Source: Castellaniella sp049673105 (GTDB lineage Bacteria; Pseudomonadota; Gammaproteobacteria; Burkholderiales; Burkholderiaceae_B). From it: a stretch of DNA of 64,000 nt. The notes beneath the pieces are model-generated. The model did no database searches, was not told where the DNA came from, and saw only the letters and a list, made by a program, of their open reading frames with translations. This document shows positions 50,860 through 60,089 of the stretch, piece by piece. Positions within the stretch are counted from its first letter, which is position 1. Every line of letters begins with the position of its first letter. A program made the translations under genes and the position numbers. The DNA lies in NCBI RefSeq assembly GCF_049673105.1, contig NZ_JBATXG010000020.1, positions 119,049-183,048 of the forward strand, given 5' to 3'.

Positions 50860-52980
50860 CTAGAACTTGTAGCTGACGCCCGCCGTCACGCTGCGGCCAT
50901 TGCCGGGCAGAAAGGTGGGGGCCGTGGTCAGGGCGCTGGCGGGTGTCGCGTTGCGGATGACAAAGGCGCTGGCGTAGGTCTTGTTCGTCAGGTTGTCCCC
51001 CTGCACGTACGCCTGCCAGTGCTTGCCGATCTGGTAGTCGATCTTGAAGCCGAGCAGGGCGTAGCTGTCCTGTTGCGTTCCGGCGATATTGGCGTGGGTG
51101 GTTTCTGTATCCGAGGGCATCCAGCGCACGTTCGGGCCGAAGCGCAGGCCGCCGATCCGGTACAGCACTTCGGCGCTGAGCAGATGGCGCGGCACACCGG
51201 CGATGCGGTTGCCGGCGAATTCACCGCCCTTGAAACGGAAGTCGCTGAAGGTGTAGGCGACGCGGTAGTCGAAGGCCGCGCTCGCGCCGGGGGCGGGCAG
51301 GCTGCCGTTCAGACCCAGTTCGATGCCTTGGTGGCGCGTGCCGCCCCGATAGTTATAGGTGCCCGCCGATGTGCCGTTGGCATTGCTGACGGACATGATC
51401 TCGTCCTTCACGTCGCTGCGGTAGAACGCCAGCGCCCAGCGGGGGGCGTATTGACCCGGCCCGAGCGTGCCTTCCCCGCCGATTTCCACCGTGTCCGCGC
51501 GTTGCACATCGAGCTTGCTCAGATCGGAGCGCATCGTCGGCGCGTTGTTCGGCGCGGCGTTGTCACGGATGATTTCCCAGTAGGTGGGGGCTTCATTGCT
51601 GCGGCTGACGTTCGCGAAGAAGCGCTGTGATTCGACCGGGCGCCAGATCAAGCCGATTTTGGGGCTGAGGTAGCTCCAGTCCTGGTCCAGCGTATTGCCC
51701 GAGGCTTGCTCACGCGCATCGCGAATGGCCTGGGTGAATTTGAGATCGCCGACAACGGTCCATTGGGGCGTGGCATGCCATGCCAGGCTGGCCAGGGCAC
51801 TGCGATTCTCCGCCTGCAGATCGTAGGTTCCGAAGCGGCGCAGTTTGCTGCCGTTTTGCGGATTGACGGCGTATAGATCGCGGTCCATGTCGCTGCGGGA
51901 CCAATCCAGGGCGACGCGATAGTCGATCGTCCGGACCTTGCCGGCCAGCTGCCACTGGGCACCATAGGTCATGCCGTCGGTGACGGTCGAGACCAGGGGG
52001 TCTTGAAAGGTATCGTCGATGTTCTGGGCGTAGACGCCAAAGGTGTTGTTCAGATCCTCCGTCCCCCAGTAGGTGCGGTTGGCCAGACGGAATTGCGACG
52101 ACGTGCGGTGGGGATTGCGCTGGTAGACGTTTTGCGCTTTATCGAAGGGCCCGTTGCCGTCACCCAGGACTTGACGAGGATCGTCTTCCATCTGGCTGCG
52201 CGGCACGACGGTGGGGATGGTCACGTCCAGATCCACATACGACAGATACGTCCGGTTCTCGAAGCCGTCGCCCTGGATGCCGACATTGCCCTGCACGCTG
52301 GTGCGCTCCGACCCGGAATGGTGCCGGTAGCCGTCGTATTGGTCGTGCGTGACGTTCAGGCGACCGTCCAGATTGCCGGATTGGAAGCCCTTGGCCGCCT
52401 GAGCGCCGAAACGCCCGAAGCTGCCGCCTTCCACCCGCAGCAGGTCGCCCGATGTGCCGGTCAAGGATTGGAAGTCCAGTTCGCCGCCCAGGGTCGTGGC
52501 GGCGGGCGACAGCGCATTGGCGCCTCGGCGCACACTGATCAGGCGCGCATTGCGAGGTTCCAGGAAGCCGATGACAAAGGAGCCGTCGGCCTCGTTCAAG
52601 GGCAGGCCGTCCTGCATCAGCAGCACGCCCCGGTTGACCGGGTTGCTCTGGATGCCCGACCCCCGGATGTTCAGGCGCGGCTGATCCAGGCCGCCGAAGA
52701 ATTCCTGCACCACCAGGCCGGGCTGGTAATCCAGGGCGTCCTTCAGCGTGGCCAGACGGGTTTCCTTTTGCGGCTCGATCAGATTGACGCCGCCGGCCAC
52801 GCCATCCAGGCGGGTGCGTTCCGCCGCCACGCCGGGGTTCAGTGGGGAGGCCTGCCGGTCGCCGCTGACGGTGATGGGATTCAGGCTGGTGACATCCTGG
52901 GCCAGGGCGGGCGTCAGGCCGGTGAAAGCCAATGCCAGGGCCAGTGTCAGGGGGCGTTGATGTGCGTGTCGTGCGCGCAT
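50860..52980 (-). CDS. TonB-dependent outer-membrane receptor
   Basis: A 706-residue receptor. The signal peptide ends ...TPALA-QD and is followed by a plug domain (about 50-165) with TLKDALDYQPGLVVQEFFGG and LNIRGSGIQSNPVNRGVLLMQDGLPLN. A 22-strand barrel ends in aromatic VTAGVSYKF, the outer-membrane insertion signal. No N-terminal signalling domain of the FecA type is seen. It is 71 bases downstream of an ABC importer operon of the NitT/TauT branch with a Fur-like box, so it probably feeds the same substrate, likely iron-related. The ligand is not identifiable from sequence. Confidence 0.9.
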   Translation of the reverse strand: MRARHAHQRPLTLALALAFTGLTPALAQDVTSLNPITVSGDRQASPLNPGVAAERTRLDGVAGGVNLIEPQKETRLATLKDALDYQPGLVVQEFFGGLDQPRLNIRGSGIQSNPVNRGVLLMQDGLPLNEADGSFVIGFLEPRNARLISVRRGANALSPAATTLGGELDFQSLTGTSGDLLRVEGGSFGRFGAQAAKGFQSGNLDGRLNVTHDQYDGYRHHSGSERTSVQGNVGIQGDGFENRTYLSYVDLDVTIPTVVPRSQMEDDPRQVLGDGNGPFDKAQNVYQRNPHRTSSQFRLANRTYWGTEDLNNTFGVYAQNIDDTFQDPLVSTVTDGMTYGAQWQLAGKVRTIDYRVALDWSRSDMDRDLYAVNPQNGSKLRRFGTYDLQAENRSALASLAWHATPQWTVVGDLKFTQAIRDAREQASGNTLDQDWSYLSPKIGLIWRPVESQRFFANVSRSNEAPTYWEIIRDNAAPNNAPTMRSDLSKLDVQRADTVEIGGEGTLGPGQYAPRWALAFYRSDVKDEIMSVSNANGTSAGTYNYRGGTRHQGIELGLNGSLPAPGASAAFDYRVAYTFSDFRFKGGEFAGNRIAGVPRHLLSAEVLYRIGGLRFGPNVRWMPSDTETTHANIAGTQQDSYALLGFKIDYQIGKHWQAYVQGDNLTNKTYASAFVIRNATPASALTTAPTFLPGNGRSVTAGVSYKF

Positions 52981-53050
52981 GGAGATCCTTGGTCAAAGAA
53001 GCGGGGTTGAAAAGTGTGCAGGGCGGGTTGTGGCGTCCGCCCAGGGGGAT

Positions 53051-53698
53051 TCAGGGCGGGGTGGCGGTATCCCGGATCGCTGGAACCGCTTGTTCGCATA
53101 TCCGGCCGTCGGCCACGCACAGGACGCGATCCACCAGCCCGGCGAGTTCCCAGGGCTGGTGGCTGATGCAGATCAGCGCAGCGCCCGTGACGCGGGCCTG
53201 ATCGGCGCACAGACGCCCCAGGTCGGCACGGAGCGCCGGATCCAGCGCGCTGAAAGGCTCGTCCAACAGCAGCAGGTCTGGTTCCAGCGCCAGCGCGCGG
53301 GCCAGGGCGGCGCGCTGCGCCATGCCGCCGGATAATTCCGCCGGCCAGGACCGTGCCGCGTCGGCCAGTCCTACGCGCGCCAGCCAACTGTCCCGCCGCG
53401 TAGCGGCCTCGTGTGCCGGGATGCCGTGCGCATGCAAGGCGATGTCGAGGTTGTCCGCCACGCTGCGCCAGGGCAGCAGACGGGGTTCCTGGAAGACCAG
53501 GCGGGTGCATGCAAACGTGTTGCGGCACACCCCGGCGCTGGGGCGCAGCAGGCCGGCGGCCAGGCGCAGCAGTGTGCTTTTGCCGGCGCCGCTGGGGCCA
53601 ATGAGGCCGAGACGTTCACCGGGACGTACGGTCAGGCAGATACCGTCGAGCACGGTACGTTGCCCGAAAGACCGGCTCAGGTCGCGAAGTTCAAGCAT
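53051..53698 (-). CDS. ABC transporter ATP-binding protein, NitT/TauT (SsuB-like)
   Basis: A 215-residue ATPase. Walker A is GPSGAGKST, the Q-loop VFQEPRLLPWRSV (typical of SsuB/TauB), the signature LSGGMAQR, Walker B LLLLDEPFSALD and the H-loop ICISHQ. It overlaps the permease stop by eight bases. It sits between the permease and the TonB receptor; no lipoyl or extra domain is present. Confidence 0.9.
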   Translation of the reverse strand: MLELRDLSRSFGQRTVLDGICLTVRPGERLGLIGPSGAGKSTLLRLAAGLLRPSAGVCRNTFACTRLVFQEPRLLPWRSVADNLDIALHAHGIPAHEAATRRDSWLARVGLADAARSWPAELSGGMAQRAALARALALEPDLLLLDEPFSALDPALRADLGRLCADQARVTGAALICISHQPWELAGLVDRVLCVADGRICEQAVPAIRDTATPP

Positions 53699-54473
53699 GG
53701 CTAGGTTCCTGCCAGCGGGTCAGGCGTCGTTGGATGGGCTGCAGCAGCAGGAATTCCAGCAGGGCCACCAGCCCCAGGATCAGCAATACCCAGGCATACA
53801 GGCGCGCGCTGTCGAAGGTGCTGCGCGCATTGGCCAGCGCATAGCCCACCCCGCTTTCGGCGCCCAGCACTTCGGCCATGACCACCAGTCGCACACCGCC
53901 GCAGGCGGCAATCAACAGGGCTGCCGTCAGGGGGGCGGCCAGGGCGGGCAGATAGATGTGGCGCAGCCGCGTCCAGGCGCTGAAGCGGTAGACGTGGCTC
54001 ATTTCCAGCAACTGAGGATCGATCATCCGCATGCCCTTGACCGTGTTGACGTACATGCCCGGCGCCATCATCAGGACGGTGATGAAAATCACCATGCCCG
54101 ACCCCAGGCCGAACCACAGCATCGCCAGCACGACTGCCACCACCGGCGGCAGAGCCATCAGCAGCCAGCGCAAGGGTTCCAGCAGGCCGCGCAGACGAGC
54201 ATCGTGGCCGGCCAGCACCCCCAGCGCAAAGCCGATCAGGCAGCCCGTGCCGACCCCGGTGGCGATGCGCAACAGGCTGGCCCGGCTGTGTTCCCAGAAG
54301 CCGGAATCCTGGCTGAGGTCGGCGACGGCTTGCAGCGCCTGCAGCGGCGAGGCCATCAGCATGGGACCCATGGCGCGGGCCGCGAGCTCCCAGCCTGCGA
54401 AGATCAGGATGACGCCCAGGACCGACCAGCGCCGGGACGTGGGCGATGCAGAAGGTATGCCGGGGGCCTTCAT
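53691..54473 (-). CDS. ABC transporter permease, NitT/TauT (SsuC-like)
   Basis: A 260-residue permease with about six helices. The EAA loop reads LLEMSHVYRFSAWTRLRHIYLPALAAPLTAALL. The ATG at 54473 overlaps the SBP stop by four bases (ATGA); the longer open frame upstream is antisense-free but lies within the SBP gene and is rejected. Substrate as for the SBP. Confidence 0.88.
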   Translation of the reverse strand: MKAPGIPSASPTSRRWSVLGVILIFAGWELAARAMGPMLMASPLQALQAVADLSQDSGFWEHSRASLLRIATGVGTGCLIGFALGVLAGHDARLRGLLEPLRWLLMALPPVVAVVLAMLWFGLGSGMVIFITVLMMAPGMYVNTVKGMRMIDPQLLEMSHVYRFSAWTRLRHIYLPALAAPLTAALLIAACGGVRLVVMAEVLGAESGVGYALANARSTFDSARLYAWVLLILGLVALLEFLLLQPIQRRLTRWQEPSHA

Positions 54474-55465
54474 GAGCCGTAGAAATCCGGAGCAGGCAGC
54501 TTGCCCCCCACGGCTTCCGGGTTGTGATCCAGAATCAGTTGGTACAGGGCTTCCAGCGCCGGGCGCGCGGCCTGGGCGTCGCGGCTTTCCAGCCGGGTGA
54601 CGCGGATCGATGCTTCGATGGCGTCTACAGGCAGGAAATCCAGGTGTTTGTGGACTGCGTCCGCGCAGGCGGCGGGTTCGGCCTTGCACCAGCGGGCCGA
54701 GGCCTCATAGGCCTGGGCCACCGCCTGGTTCAAGGCGGGATCGCCCGCTCGGTGAGCGTTGGCCATGATGCCCGCCTGGGGCAGATCAGGCTGTTGCGGA
54801 AAGGCGGTTCGCCAAGCGTCTTCCAGGCTTTGCACCCGACGGATGGGCTGTTGCCCCTGACGGGCATTTTGCGCCAGCAGCAGCGACACGGAGGGTTCCG
54901 GCAGCAGGACCGTGGGGGCTTCGCCCGTCAGCATCAGGGCGGTGGCGTCCTGGGCGTCGCGCGCATAGCGGATTTTCGGGGCCTGGTCGCCGGTCAGGCC
55001 CTGGGCGGCCAGCAGCCGTTCCAGCAGCAGCGCCGGCAGGTCGCGCTGAAAGGTCGTCAGCAATGGTTGTCCCGCCAGATCGGTCACCGACTGAATGGCC
55101 GGATCGGAACTGACGAACCACAGCAGCCCCCAGACCGAGACATTCAACAAACGCACCGGCAGGCCGCGATTGGCCATGATGGCGGGCAGATTGACCGGCG
55201 CGGCGCTGAAGTCGACTTCCTGTTTGGCCAGCAGCACCCGCAACTGGTCCGGGTTCTTCCAGTGCCTGAATTCCACCTGGTCCGCCCAGCCGGCCAGCGC
55301 TCCCGTTTCCACCATGTGGATCAATGGAAAGCTGACGGCAGCGGTCGGGCCGGCCAGCACCAGTTTCTGATAGGGTGCCGTCGCCGCGGCTGGCGTGTAG
55401 GATAGTGCGGCTGCCAGCAGACAGCCGGCCAGGTAGCGGTATGATGTTTTCAGGGATTTCCACAT
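54470..55465 (-). CDS. ABC transporter substrate-binding protein, NitT/TauT-like
   Basis: A 331-residue periplasmic protein with a signal peptide ending ...PAAAT-APYQK. The fold signature is LVLAGPTAAVSFPLIHMVETGAL and EVDFSAAPVNLPAIMANRGLPVRLLN, as in the NMT1/THI5-like and SsuA families. The ATG at 55465 is chosen because the upstream ATG at 55495 would place the Fur-like box inside the coding region. It is the first gene of SBP-permease-ATPase-TonB receptor. Pairing such an SBP with a TonB receptor and a Fur-like site suggests a metal chelate or similar scarce nutrient. Confidence 0.85.
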   Translation of the reverse strand: MWKSLKTSYRYLAGCLLAAALSYTPAAATAPYQKLVLAGPTAAVSFPLIHMVETGALAGWADQVEFRHWKNPDQLRVLLAKQEVDFSAAPVNLPAIMANRGLPVRLLNVSVWGLLWFVSSDPAIQSVTDLAGQPLLTTFQRDLPALLLERLLAAQGLTGDQAPKIRYARDAQDATALMLTGEAPTVLLPEPSVSLLLAQNARQGQQPIRRVQSLEDAWRTAFPQQPDLPQAGIMANAHRAGDPALNQAVAQAYEASARWCKAEPAACADAVHKHLDFLPVDAIEASIRVTRLESRDAQAARPALEALYQLILDHNPEAVGGKLPAPDFYGS

Positions 55466-55468
55466 AAA

Positions 55469-55487
55469 ATGAATGCGAATTATTATC
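55469..55487. promoter_or_regulatory. Fur-box-like site between the SBP gene and the Crp/Fnr gene
   Basis: The 19 bases agree with the classical Fur consensus at 13 positions, including the intact right arm ATTATC (55482-55487). It lies immediately before the SBP start and 37 bases before the divergent regulator. Fur binding would repress uptake in iron-replete cells. Confidence 0.5.
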
Positions 55488-55523
55488 AGTCGCATATGGT
55501 CTCACTCTGTGGTTTTGCTCACA

Positions 55524-56228
55524 ATGACAAAAGTCAATAAAACTGGTGATTCTCCTGTGCAAGTTCTGGGCCACAGCCTGTTTCGCGGCATGCCGCAGGA
55601 CCTTGCGCAGGTGTTGTTGCGCGACGCCGCCATCCTGCATGTGCAGTCGGGCGAGGTGCTGTTTCACGAGGGGCAGAGCGCCGGGGAATACCTGTATGTC
55701 CTGGGGGGCGGTGTCGAGGTGCTGCGTCATACCCAGGAAGGGCAGGACCGGGTCTTCCAGATTTTTCAGCCCGGCCAGCTGGTGGCGGAAACCGCCATGT
55801 TCATGACGCATGGCCGCTATCCCATGGAAGCGCGCGCGCGGGGCGATGCCATCGTGCAATGTCTCAAGCGCAGCGGTCTGCAGGACACCGTGCAGGTCTG
55901 GCCGGAACTGGCCAGGCGCCTGCTGACTCGCCTGAGCGACCGCATCTATCAGCGGGTGAACGACATCGAGTGGTATAGCGACAGCACGGCGGCGCAGCGT
56001 CTGGCGGATTATCTGCTGCGGCTGCCCAGCGATCCTGCCGGCACGGTCCGCTTGCCGCTGACGCAGCGCCAGTTGGCCACGCATCTGGGCGTGCGCCCCG
56101 AAACGCTGAGCCGTCTGCTGGCGGATTGGGCGGCCCAGGGGCATATTTCCGGCGCCCGCCGGGAATGGGCGCTGCGCGACCCTGCGCTGCTGGCATCCTG
56201 GGCGCAGGCGGCACGGCGGCATTTTTAA
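55524..56228 (+). CDS. Crp/Fnr-family transcriptional regulator
   Basis: A 234-residue regulator with an N-terminal cyclic-nucleotide-type effector domain (about 15-120; GEVLFHEGQSAGEYLYVLGGGVEVLR) and a C-terminal Crp-type winged HTH (about 150-225; LTQRQLATHLGVRPETLSRLL). The FNR iron-sulfur cysteines are absent, so it is not an FNR-type oxygen sensor; the ligand is unknown. The ATG at 55524 is used. Divergent from the ABC/TonB operon, which it probably regulates. Confidence 0.88.
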   Translation: MTKVNKTGDSPVQVLGHSLFRGMPQDLAQVLLRDAAILHVQSGEVLFHEGQSAGEYLYVLGGGVEVLRHTQEGQDRVFQIFQPGQLVAETAMFMTHGRYPMEARARGDAIVQCLKRSGLQDTVQVWPELARRLLTRLSDRIYQRVNDIEWYSDSTAAQRLADYLLRLPSDPAGTVRLPLTQRQLATHLGVRPETLSRLLADWAAQGHISGARREWALRDPALLASWAQAARRHF

Positions 56229-56357
56229 CGCTTTTCGGCACCGCCGCGTGGACGGATGCGGAAATATCCCTGTGCAGCGGGCCGATTTGCTGCGCGTTGT
56301 CTGAACAGGTCGTACACTTTACGATTGTCTGCAGAAATAACCCGTAAGGATCCGCTC

Positions 56358-58046
56358 ATGTCCAAGCCTTTGCGCTCGTCCAATATCACCCAGGGGGTGG
56401 CCCGCGCACCGAACCGTTCCATGTATTACGCCCTGGGCTACACCGAAGACGATTTCAACAATCCCATGATCGGCATCGCCAACGGGCAGAGCACGATCAC
56501 GCCCTGCAACAGCGGCCTGCAGCCGCTGGCGGATGCGGCGGCAAAAGCCATCAAGGAATCCGGCGGCAATCCGCAGATGTTCGGGACGCCGACGATTTCC
56601 GATGGCATGGCCATGGGCACGGAAGGCATGAAATATTCCCTGGTCTCGCGCGAAGTCATCGCCGACTGCGTGGAAACCTGTGTGCAGGGTCAGTGGATGG
56701 ATGGCGTGCTGGTGATCGGCGGCTGCGACAAGAACATGCCCGGCGGCATGATGGGCATGCTGCGTTCCAATGTGCCGTCCATCTATGTCTATGGCGGCAC
56801 CATTTTGCCGGGCCACTACAACGGCCAGGATCTGAACATCGTCAGCGTGTTCGAAGCCGTCGGCGAACACGCCGCCGGGCGCATGACCGAAACCGATCTG
56901 CGCAATATCGAAACCCATGCCATTCCCTGCAGCGGATCCTGTGGCGGCATGTACACGGCCAACACCATGAGTTCAGCCTTCGAGGTCATGGGCATGAGCC
57001 TGCCGTATTCCTCGACCATGGCCAATGTGCACCAGGAAAAGCTCGACTCGGCGGCTGAATCCGCCCGCGTGCTGCTGAATGCCGTCAAACTGGATCTGAA
57101 ACCGCGCGACATCGTCACGCGCAAATCCATTGAAAACGCCGTGGCCGTCATCATGGCTACCGGCGGTTCGACCAACGCCGTGCTGCACATCCTGGCGATC
57201 GCCCATGCGGCGGAAGTCGAATGGACCATCGACGATTTCGAGCGCGTGCGCCGTCGCGTGCCGGTCATCTGCGACCTCAAGCCCAGCGGCGCGCATCTGG
57301 TGGTGGATTTCCACAAGGCGGGCGGTGTGCCTCAGGTGATGAAACTGTTGCTGAACGCCGGCCTGCTGCACGGCGACTGCATCACCATCACCGGCAAGAC
57401 CATCGCCGAAACCCTGGCCGACGTACCCGACGTGCCCGTCGATCAAAGCGTGATCCACACGCTAGACAATGCTCTGTATCCCGAAGGTCACCTGGCTATC
57501 CTGAAGGGCAATCTGGCCGAACTGGGCGCTGTGGCGAAAATCACCGGCCTGAAGAACCCGGCCATCACCGGTCCGGCCCGCGTGTTCGATGACGAACAGT
57601 CCGCCATGGACGCCATTCTGGCCGGCAAGATCAAAGCCGGCGACGTCATGGTCCTGCGCTATCTGGGCCCCAAGGGCGGCCCGGGCATGCCGGAAATGCT
57701 GGCGCCGACCAGCGCGCTGGTGGGTGAAGGCCTGGGCGATTCGGTCGGCCTGATCACCGATGGCCGGTTCTCCGGCGGGACCTGGGGCATGGTCGTGGGC
57801 CACGTCGCCCCCGAAGCCGCCGTGGGCGGCACGATCGCCCTGGTCGAAGAAGGCGATTCCGTCACCATCGACGCGCACAAGCAGCTGCTGCAGGTGAATG
57901 TGTCCGACGACGTCCTGGCCAAGCGCCGCGCCGCCTGGACGCCGCCCGCACCCCGCTACACGCGCGGCGTGCAGGCGAAATTCGCCTTCAACTGTTCCGA
58001 CGCCAGCACCGGCGCCGTGCTGGATCGATTCGAAGACCGCAGCTGA
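56358..58046 (+). CDS. ilvD: Dihydroxy-acid dehydratase
   Basis: Third step of valine and isoleucine synthesis, dehydrating 2,3-dihydroxy-3-methylbutyrate. It is 562 residues with iron-sulfur ligands in TPCNSG, GGCDKNMPG and SGSCGGMYTANTM. ATGGSTNAVLH, YLGPKGGPGMPEM and DGRFSGGTWGMVVGH are family blocks. The ATG at 56358 follows TAAGGA. The IlvD/EDD family also contains sugar-acid dehydratases, but length and N-terminus fit the ilvD group rather than the sugar group. No leader peptide is visible upstream. Confidence 0.93.
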   Translation: MSKPLRSSNITQGVARAPNRSMYYALGYTEDDFNNPMIGIANGQSTITPCNSGLQPLADAAAKAIKESGGNPQMFGTPTISDGMAMGTEGMKYSLVSREVIADCVETCVQGQWMDGVLVIGGCDKNMPGGMMGMLRSNVPSIYVYGGTILPGHYNGQDLNIVSVFEAVGEHAAGRMTETDLRNIETHAIPCSGSCGGMYTANTMSSAFEVMGMSLPYSSTMANVHQEKLDSAAESARVLLNAVKLDLKPRDIVTRKSIENAVAVIMATGGSTNAVLHILAIAHAAEVEWTIDDFERVRRRVPVICDLKPSGAHLVVDFHKAGGVPQVMKLLLNAGLLHGDCITITGKTIAETLADVPDVPVDQSVIHTLDNALYPEGHLAILKGNLAELGAVAKITGLKNPAITGPARVFDDEQSAMDAILAGKIKAGDVMVLRYLGPKGGPGMPEMLAPTSALVGEGLGDSVGLITDGRFSGGTWGMVVGHVAPEAAVGGTIALVEEGDSVTIDAHKQLLQVNVSDDVLAKRRAAWTPPAPRYTRGVQAKFAFNCSDASTGAVLDRFEDRS

Positions 58047-58055
58047 TCCTGCGCG

Positions 58056-58076
58056 GCCCGCCCCTCGCGGGCGGGC
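58056..58076 (+). terminator. Hairpin after ilvD
   Basis: GCCCGCCC and GGGCGGGC with a 5-base loop, 9 bases after the stop. Only GGTTCTG follows, so termination may be partial. Confidence 0.6.
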
Positions 58077-58144
58077 GGTTCTGCGGTATCGTATCGGGCT
58101 GGTTCTCTTGTGGGGGCCGGCCCTTTTTGCTGGAGATATGCATC

Positions 58145-58975
58145 TTGTTGACTGCCGAGCAACGCGCTTTGCAACTACAGATCCGCCTGGGTCTGGGCAT
58201 GCGGGACGACTTTGACGCCGCTGCGGAAATCGAACACCGCGTCGATTTTCTGGCCGAACTGCTGCGCAGCACGGGCGCGCGCGCTCTGGTGCTGGGCATC
58301 AGTGGCGGGGTGGATTCCCTGACGGCGGGCTGCCTGGCGCAGCGGGCCGTGCAGCGGGTGCGCGATCAGGGCGGCGATGCCCGTTTCGTGGCCATGCGTC
58401 TGCCCTATGGCGCCCAGTTGGACGAGGCCGATGCCCAGGCCTGCCTGCAGGTCATTCTGCCCGACGAGGCCCTGACGGTTGACGTGCGGCCCGCATCCGA
58501 CGCCATGCTGGCGGCGGTGCAGGCATCAGGGCAGGGGTTTCGCGACGCCGCGCAGCAGGACTTCCTGCACGGCAACATCAAAGCCCGTCAGCGCATGATC
58601 GCCCAGTACGCCGTGGCCGGCGCGCGCGGCGGCCTGGTGGTGGGTACGGATCATGCCGCCGAGGCCCTGATGGGGTTCTTTACCAAATTCGGCGATGGCG
58701 CCGCCGATGTCACCCCGCTGGCCGGGCTCAACAAGCGCCGGGTGCGGGCGCTGGCCAGCGCCATGGGGGCGCCGGACGCCCTGGTGTTCAAAGTACCCAC
58801 CGCCGATCTCGAATTGCTCACACCCCTGAAGCCGGACGAAGACGCCTTCGGCGTCAGCTACCAGCAGATCGATGATTTTCTGGAAGGGCGAGACGTGTCC
58901 CTCGAGGCCTTCGAGATCATCGTGGGTACCTGGCGGCGCAGCGCCCATAAGCGAGCGCTGCCGGTCGCTCCTTGA
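58145..58975 (+). CDS. nadE: NAD synthetase, ammonia-dependent
   Basis: Amidates deamido-NAD to NAD. It is 276 residues, the length of the ammonia-dependent class without a glutaminase domain. The ATP pyrophosphatase P-loop is GISGGVDS; further blocks are HGNIKARQRMIAQYAVAG, VGTDHAAEALMGFFTKFGDGAADV, PLAGLNKRRVR and KVPTADLE. No ATG is available; the TTG at 58145 has GGAG 9 bases upstream and is preferred to the adjacent TTG at 58148. Confidence 0.93.
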   Translation: MLTAEQRALQLQIRLGLGMRDDFDAAAEIEHRVDFLAELLRSTGARALVLGISGGVDSLTAGCLAQRAVQRVRDQGGDARFVAMRLPYGAQLDEADAQACLQVILPDEALTVDVRPASDAMLAAVQASGQGFRDAAQQDFLHGNIKARQRMIAQYAVAGARGGLVVGTDHAAEALMGFFTKFGDGAADVTPLAGLNKRRVRALASAMGAPDALVFKVPTADLELLTPLKPDEDAFGVSYQQIDDFLEGRDVSLEAFEIIVGTWRRSAHKRALPVAP

Positions 58976-59014
58976 TGCCTTGATGCGGTAAGGCCCCGCC
59001 TTCTGGCGGCGGGC

Positions 59015-60034
59015 TCAGGTCCCTGCCGCCTGATCGTGGCCTGGCGCTGCGTTGCTGATCAGCCCCGCCACGATTTCATATGACCGCAGCCGCGCCGCAT
59101 GGTCGTACATATTGCAGGTGATCATCAGCTCATCCGCCCCGGTGCGGGCGATGAAAGACCGCATCTGGGCCGCGACTGATTCCGGCGCACCGATGGCCGC
59201 GCAAGACAGGATGTGGTCCAGTAATTCACGGGCGGCGGGCGGCAGGCTGTCCAGATAGCCGTCCACCGGCCTGGGCAGGCGGCCAGGCCGCCCGGTGCGC
59301 AGATTGACGAAGGATTGCTGCCAGGAACTGGCCAGGAAGCGCGCCTGCTCATCCGTGTCGGCGGCAAAGACATTGAATCCCAGCATGACGTAGGGCTTGT
59401 CCAGATGTTCGGACGGCTGAAAGTGCTGCCGGTAGACACGGATGGCGTCCATCATCTGGGCCGGTGCGAAATGCGAGGCAAAGGCGTAGGGCAGCCCCAG
59501 CGCCGCCGCCAGTTGGGCGCCGAACAGACTGGACCCCAGAATCCAGATGGGAACCGGATGGCCTTCACCAGGGACGGCGCGCACGGGGTTCTCGCCCCCG
59601 AAATAGCCCATCAGTTCGACGACATCGCGGGGAAAGGCATCGGGATCCGTCTGCAGCGTACGGCGCAGGGCGCGGGCGGTCGCCTGGTCCGACCCCGGCG
59701 CCCGGCCCAGCCCCAGATCGATGCGGCCCGGATGCAGGGCTTCCAGTGTGCCGAATTGTTCGGCGATGACCAGGGGCGAATGATTGGGCAGCATGATGCC
59801 GCCGGCCCCGACGCGGATGCGGGTGGTGGCCGCCGCCACATGATTGATCAGGATGGCGGTGGCGGCGCTGGCGATGCCCGTCATGCCGTGGTGTTCGGCC
59901 ATCCAGTAACGCCGGTATCCCCAGGCATCCGCGTGGCGGGCCAGGTCTGCCGTATGCGCGAAGGATTCGGCGGCGCTGCCGTCCTCGGTGATCGGCGCCA
60001 GGTCCAGGACGGATAAAGGAATGGAAACGGTCAT
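59015..60034 (-). CDS. Luciferase-like (LLM class) flavin-dependent monooxygenase
   Basis: A 339-residue bacterial-luciferase-like TIM barrel using reduced flavin. Motifs are LSVLDLAPITEDGSAAES near the N-terminus, YWMAEHHGM (typical of the MsnO8/YhbW subgroup), IRVGAGGIMLPNHSPLVIAEQFGTLEALHPGRIDLGLGRAPGSD, and YAFASHFAPAQ. The ATG at 60034 follows AGGAC. Divergent from the RhtA-like gene with only 55 bases between starts. Substrate unknown; not luminescent by context. Confidence 0.88.
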   Translation of the reverse strand: MTVSIPLSVLDLAPITEDGSAAESFAHTADLARHADAWGYRRYWMAEHHGMTGIASAATAILINHVAAATTRIRVGAGGIMLPNHSPLVIAEQFGTLEALHPGRIDLGLGRAPGSDQATARALRRTLQTDPDAFPRDVVELMGYFGGENPVRAVPGEGHPVPIWILGSSLFGAQLAAALGLPYAFASHFAPAQMMDAIRVYRQHFQPSEHLDKPYVMLGFNVFAADTDEQARFLASSWQQSFVNLRTGRPGRLPRPVDGYLDSLPPAARELLDHILSCAAIGAPESVAAQMRSFIARTGADELMITCNMYDHAARLRSYEIVAGLISNAAPGHDQAAGT

Positions 60035-60089
60035 CGAGCGGTCCTGTATAGTCGAATGTCTGAAAAAATAAAGCAGGCAGCGGCATGGT

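Noticed and set aside
54474..54689. N-terminal extension of the NitT/TauT-type permease
   Set aside because: Arg/Pro/Gly-rich residues overlap the SBP gene; the ATG at 54473 overlaps the SBP stop by ATGA as expected.
56229..56357. Leader peptide or riboswitch upstream of ilvD
   Set aside because: No run of branched-chain codons, no terminator/antiterminator pair and no recognisable riboswitch fold was seen.
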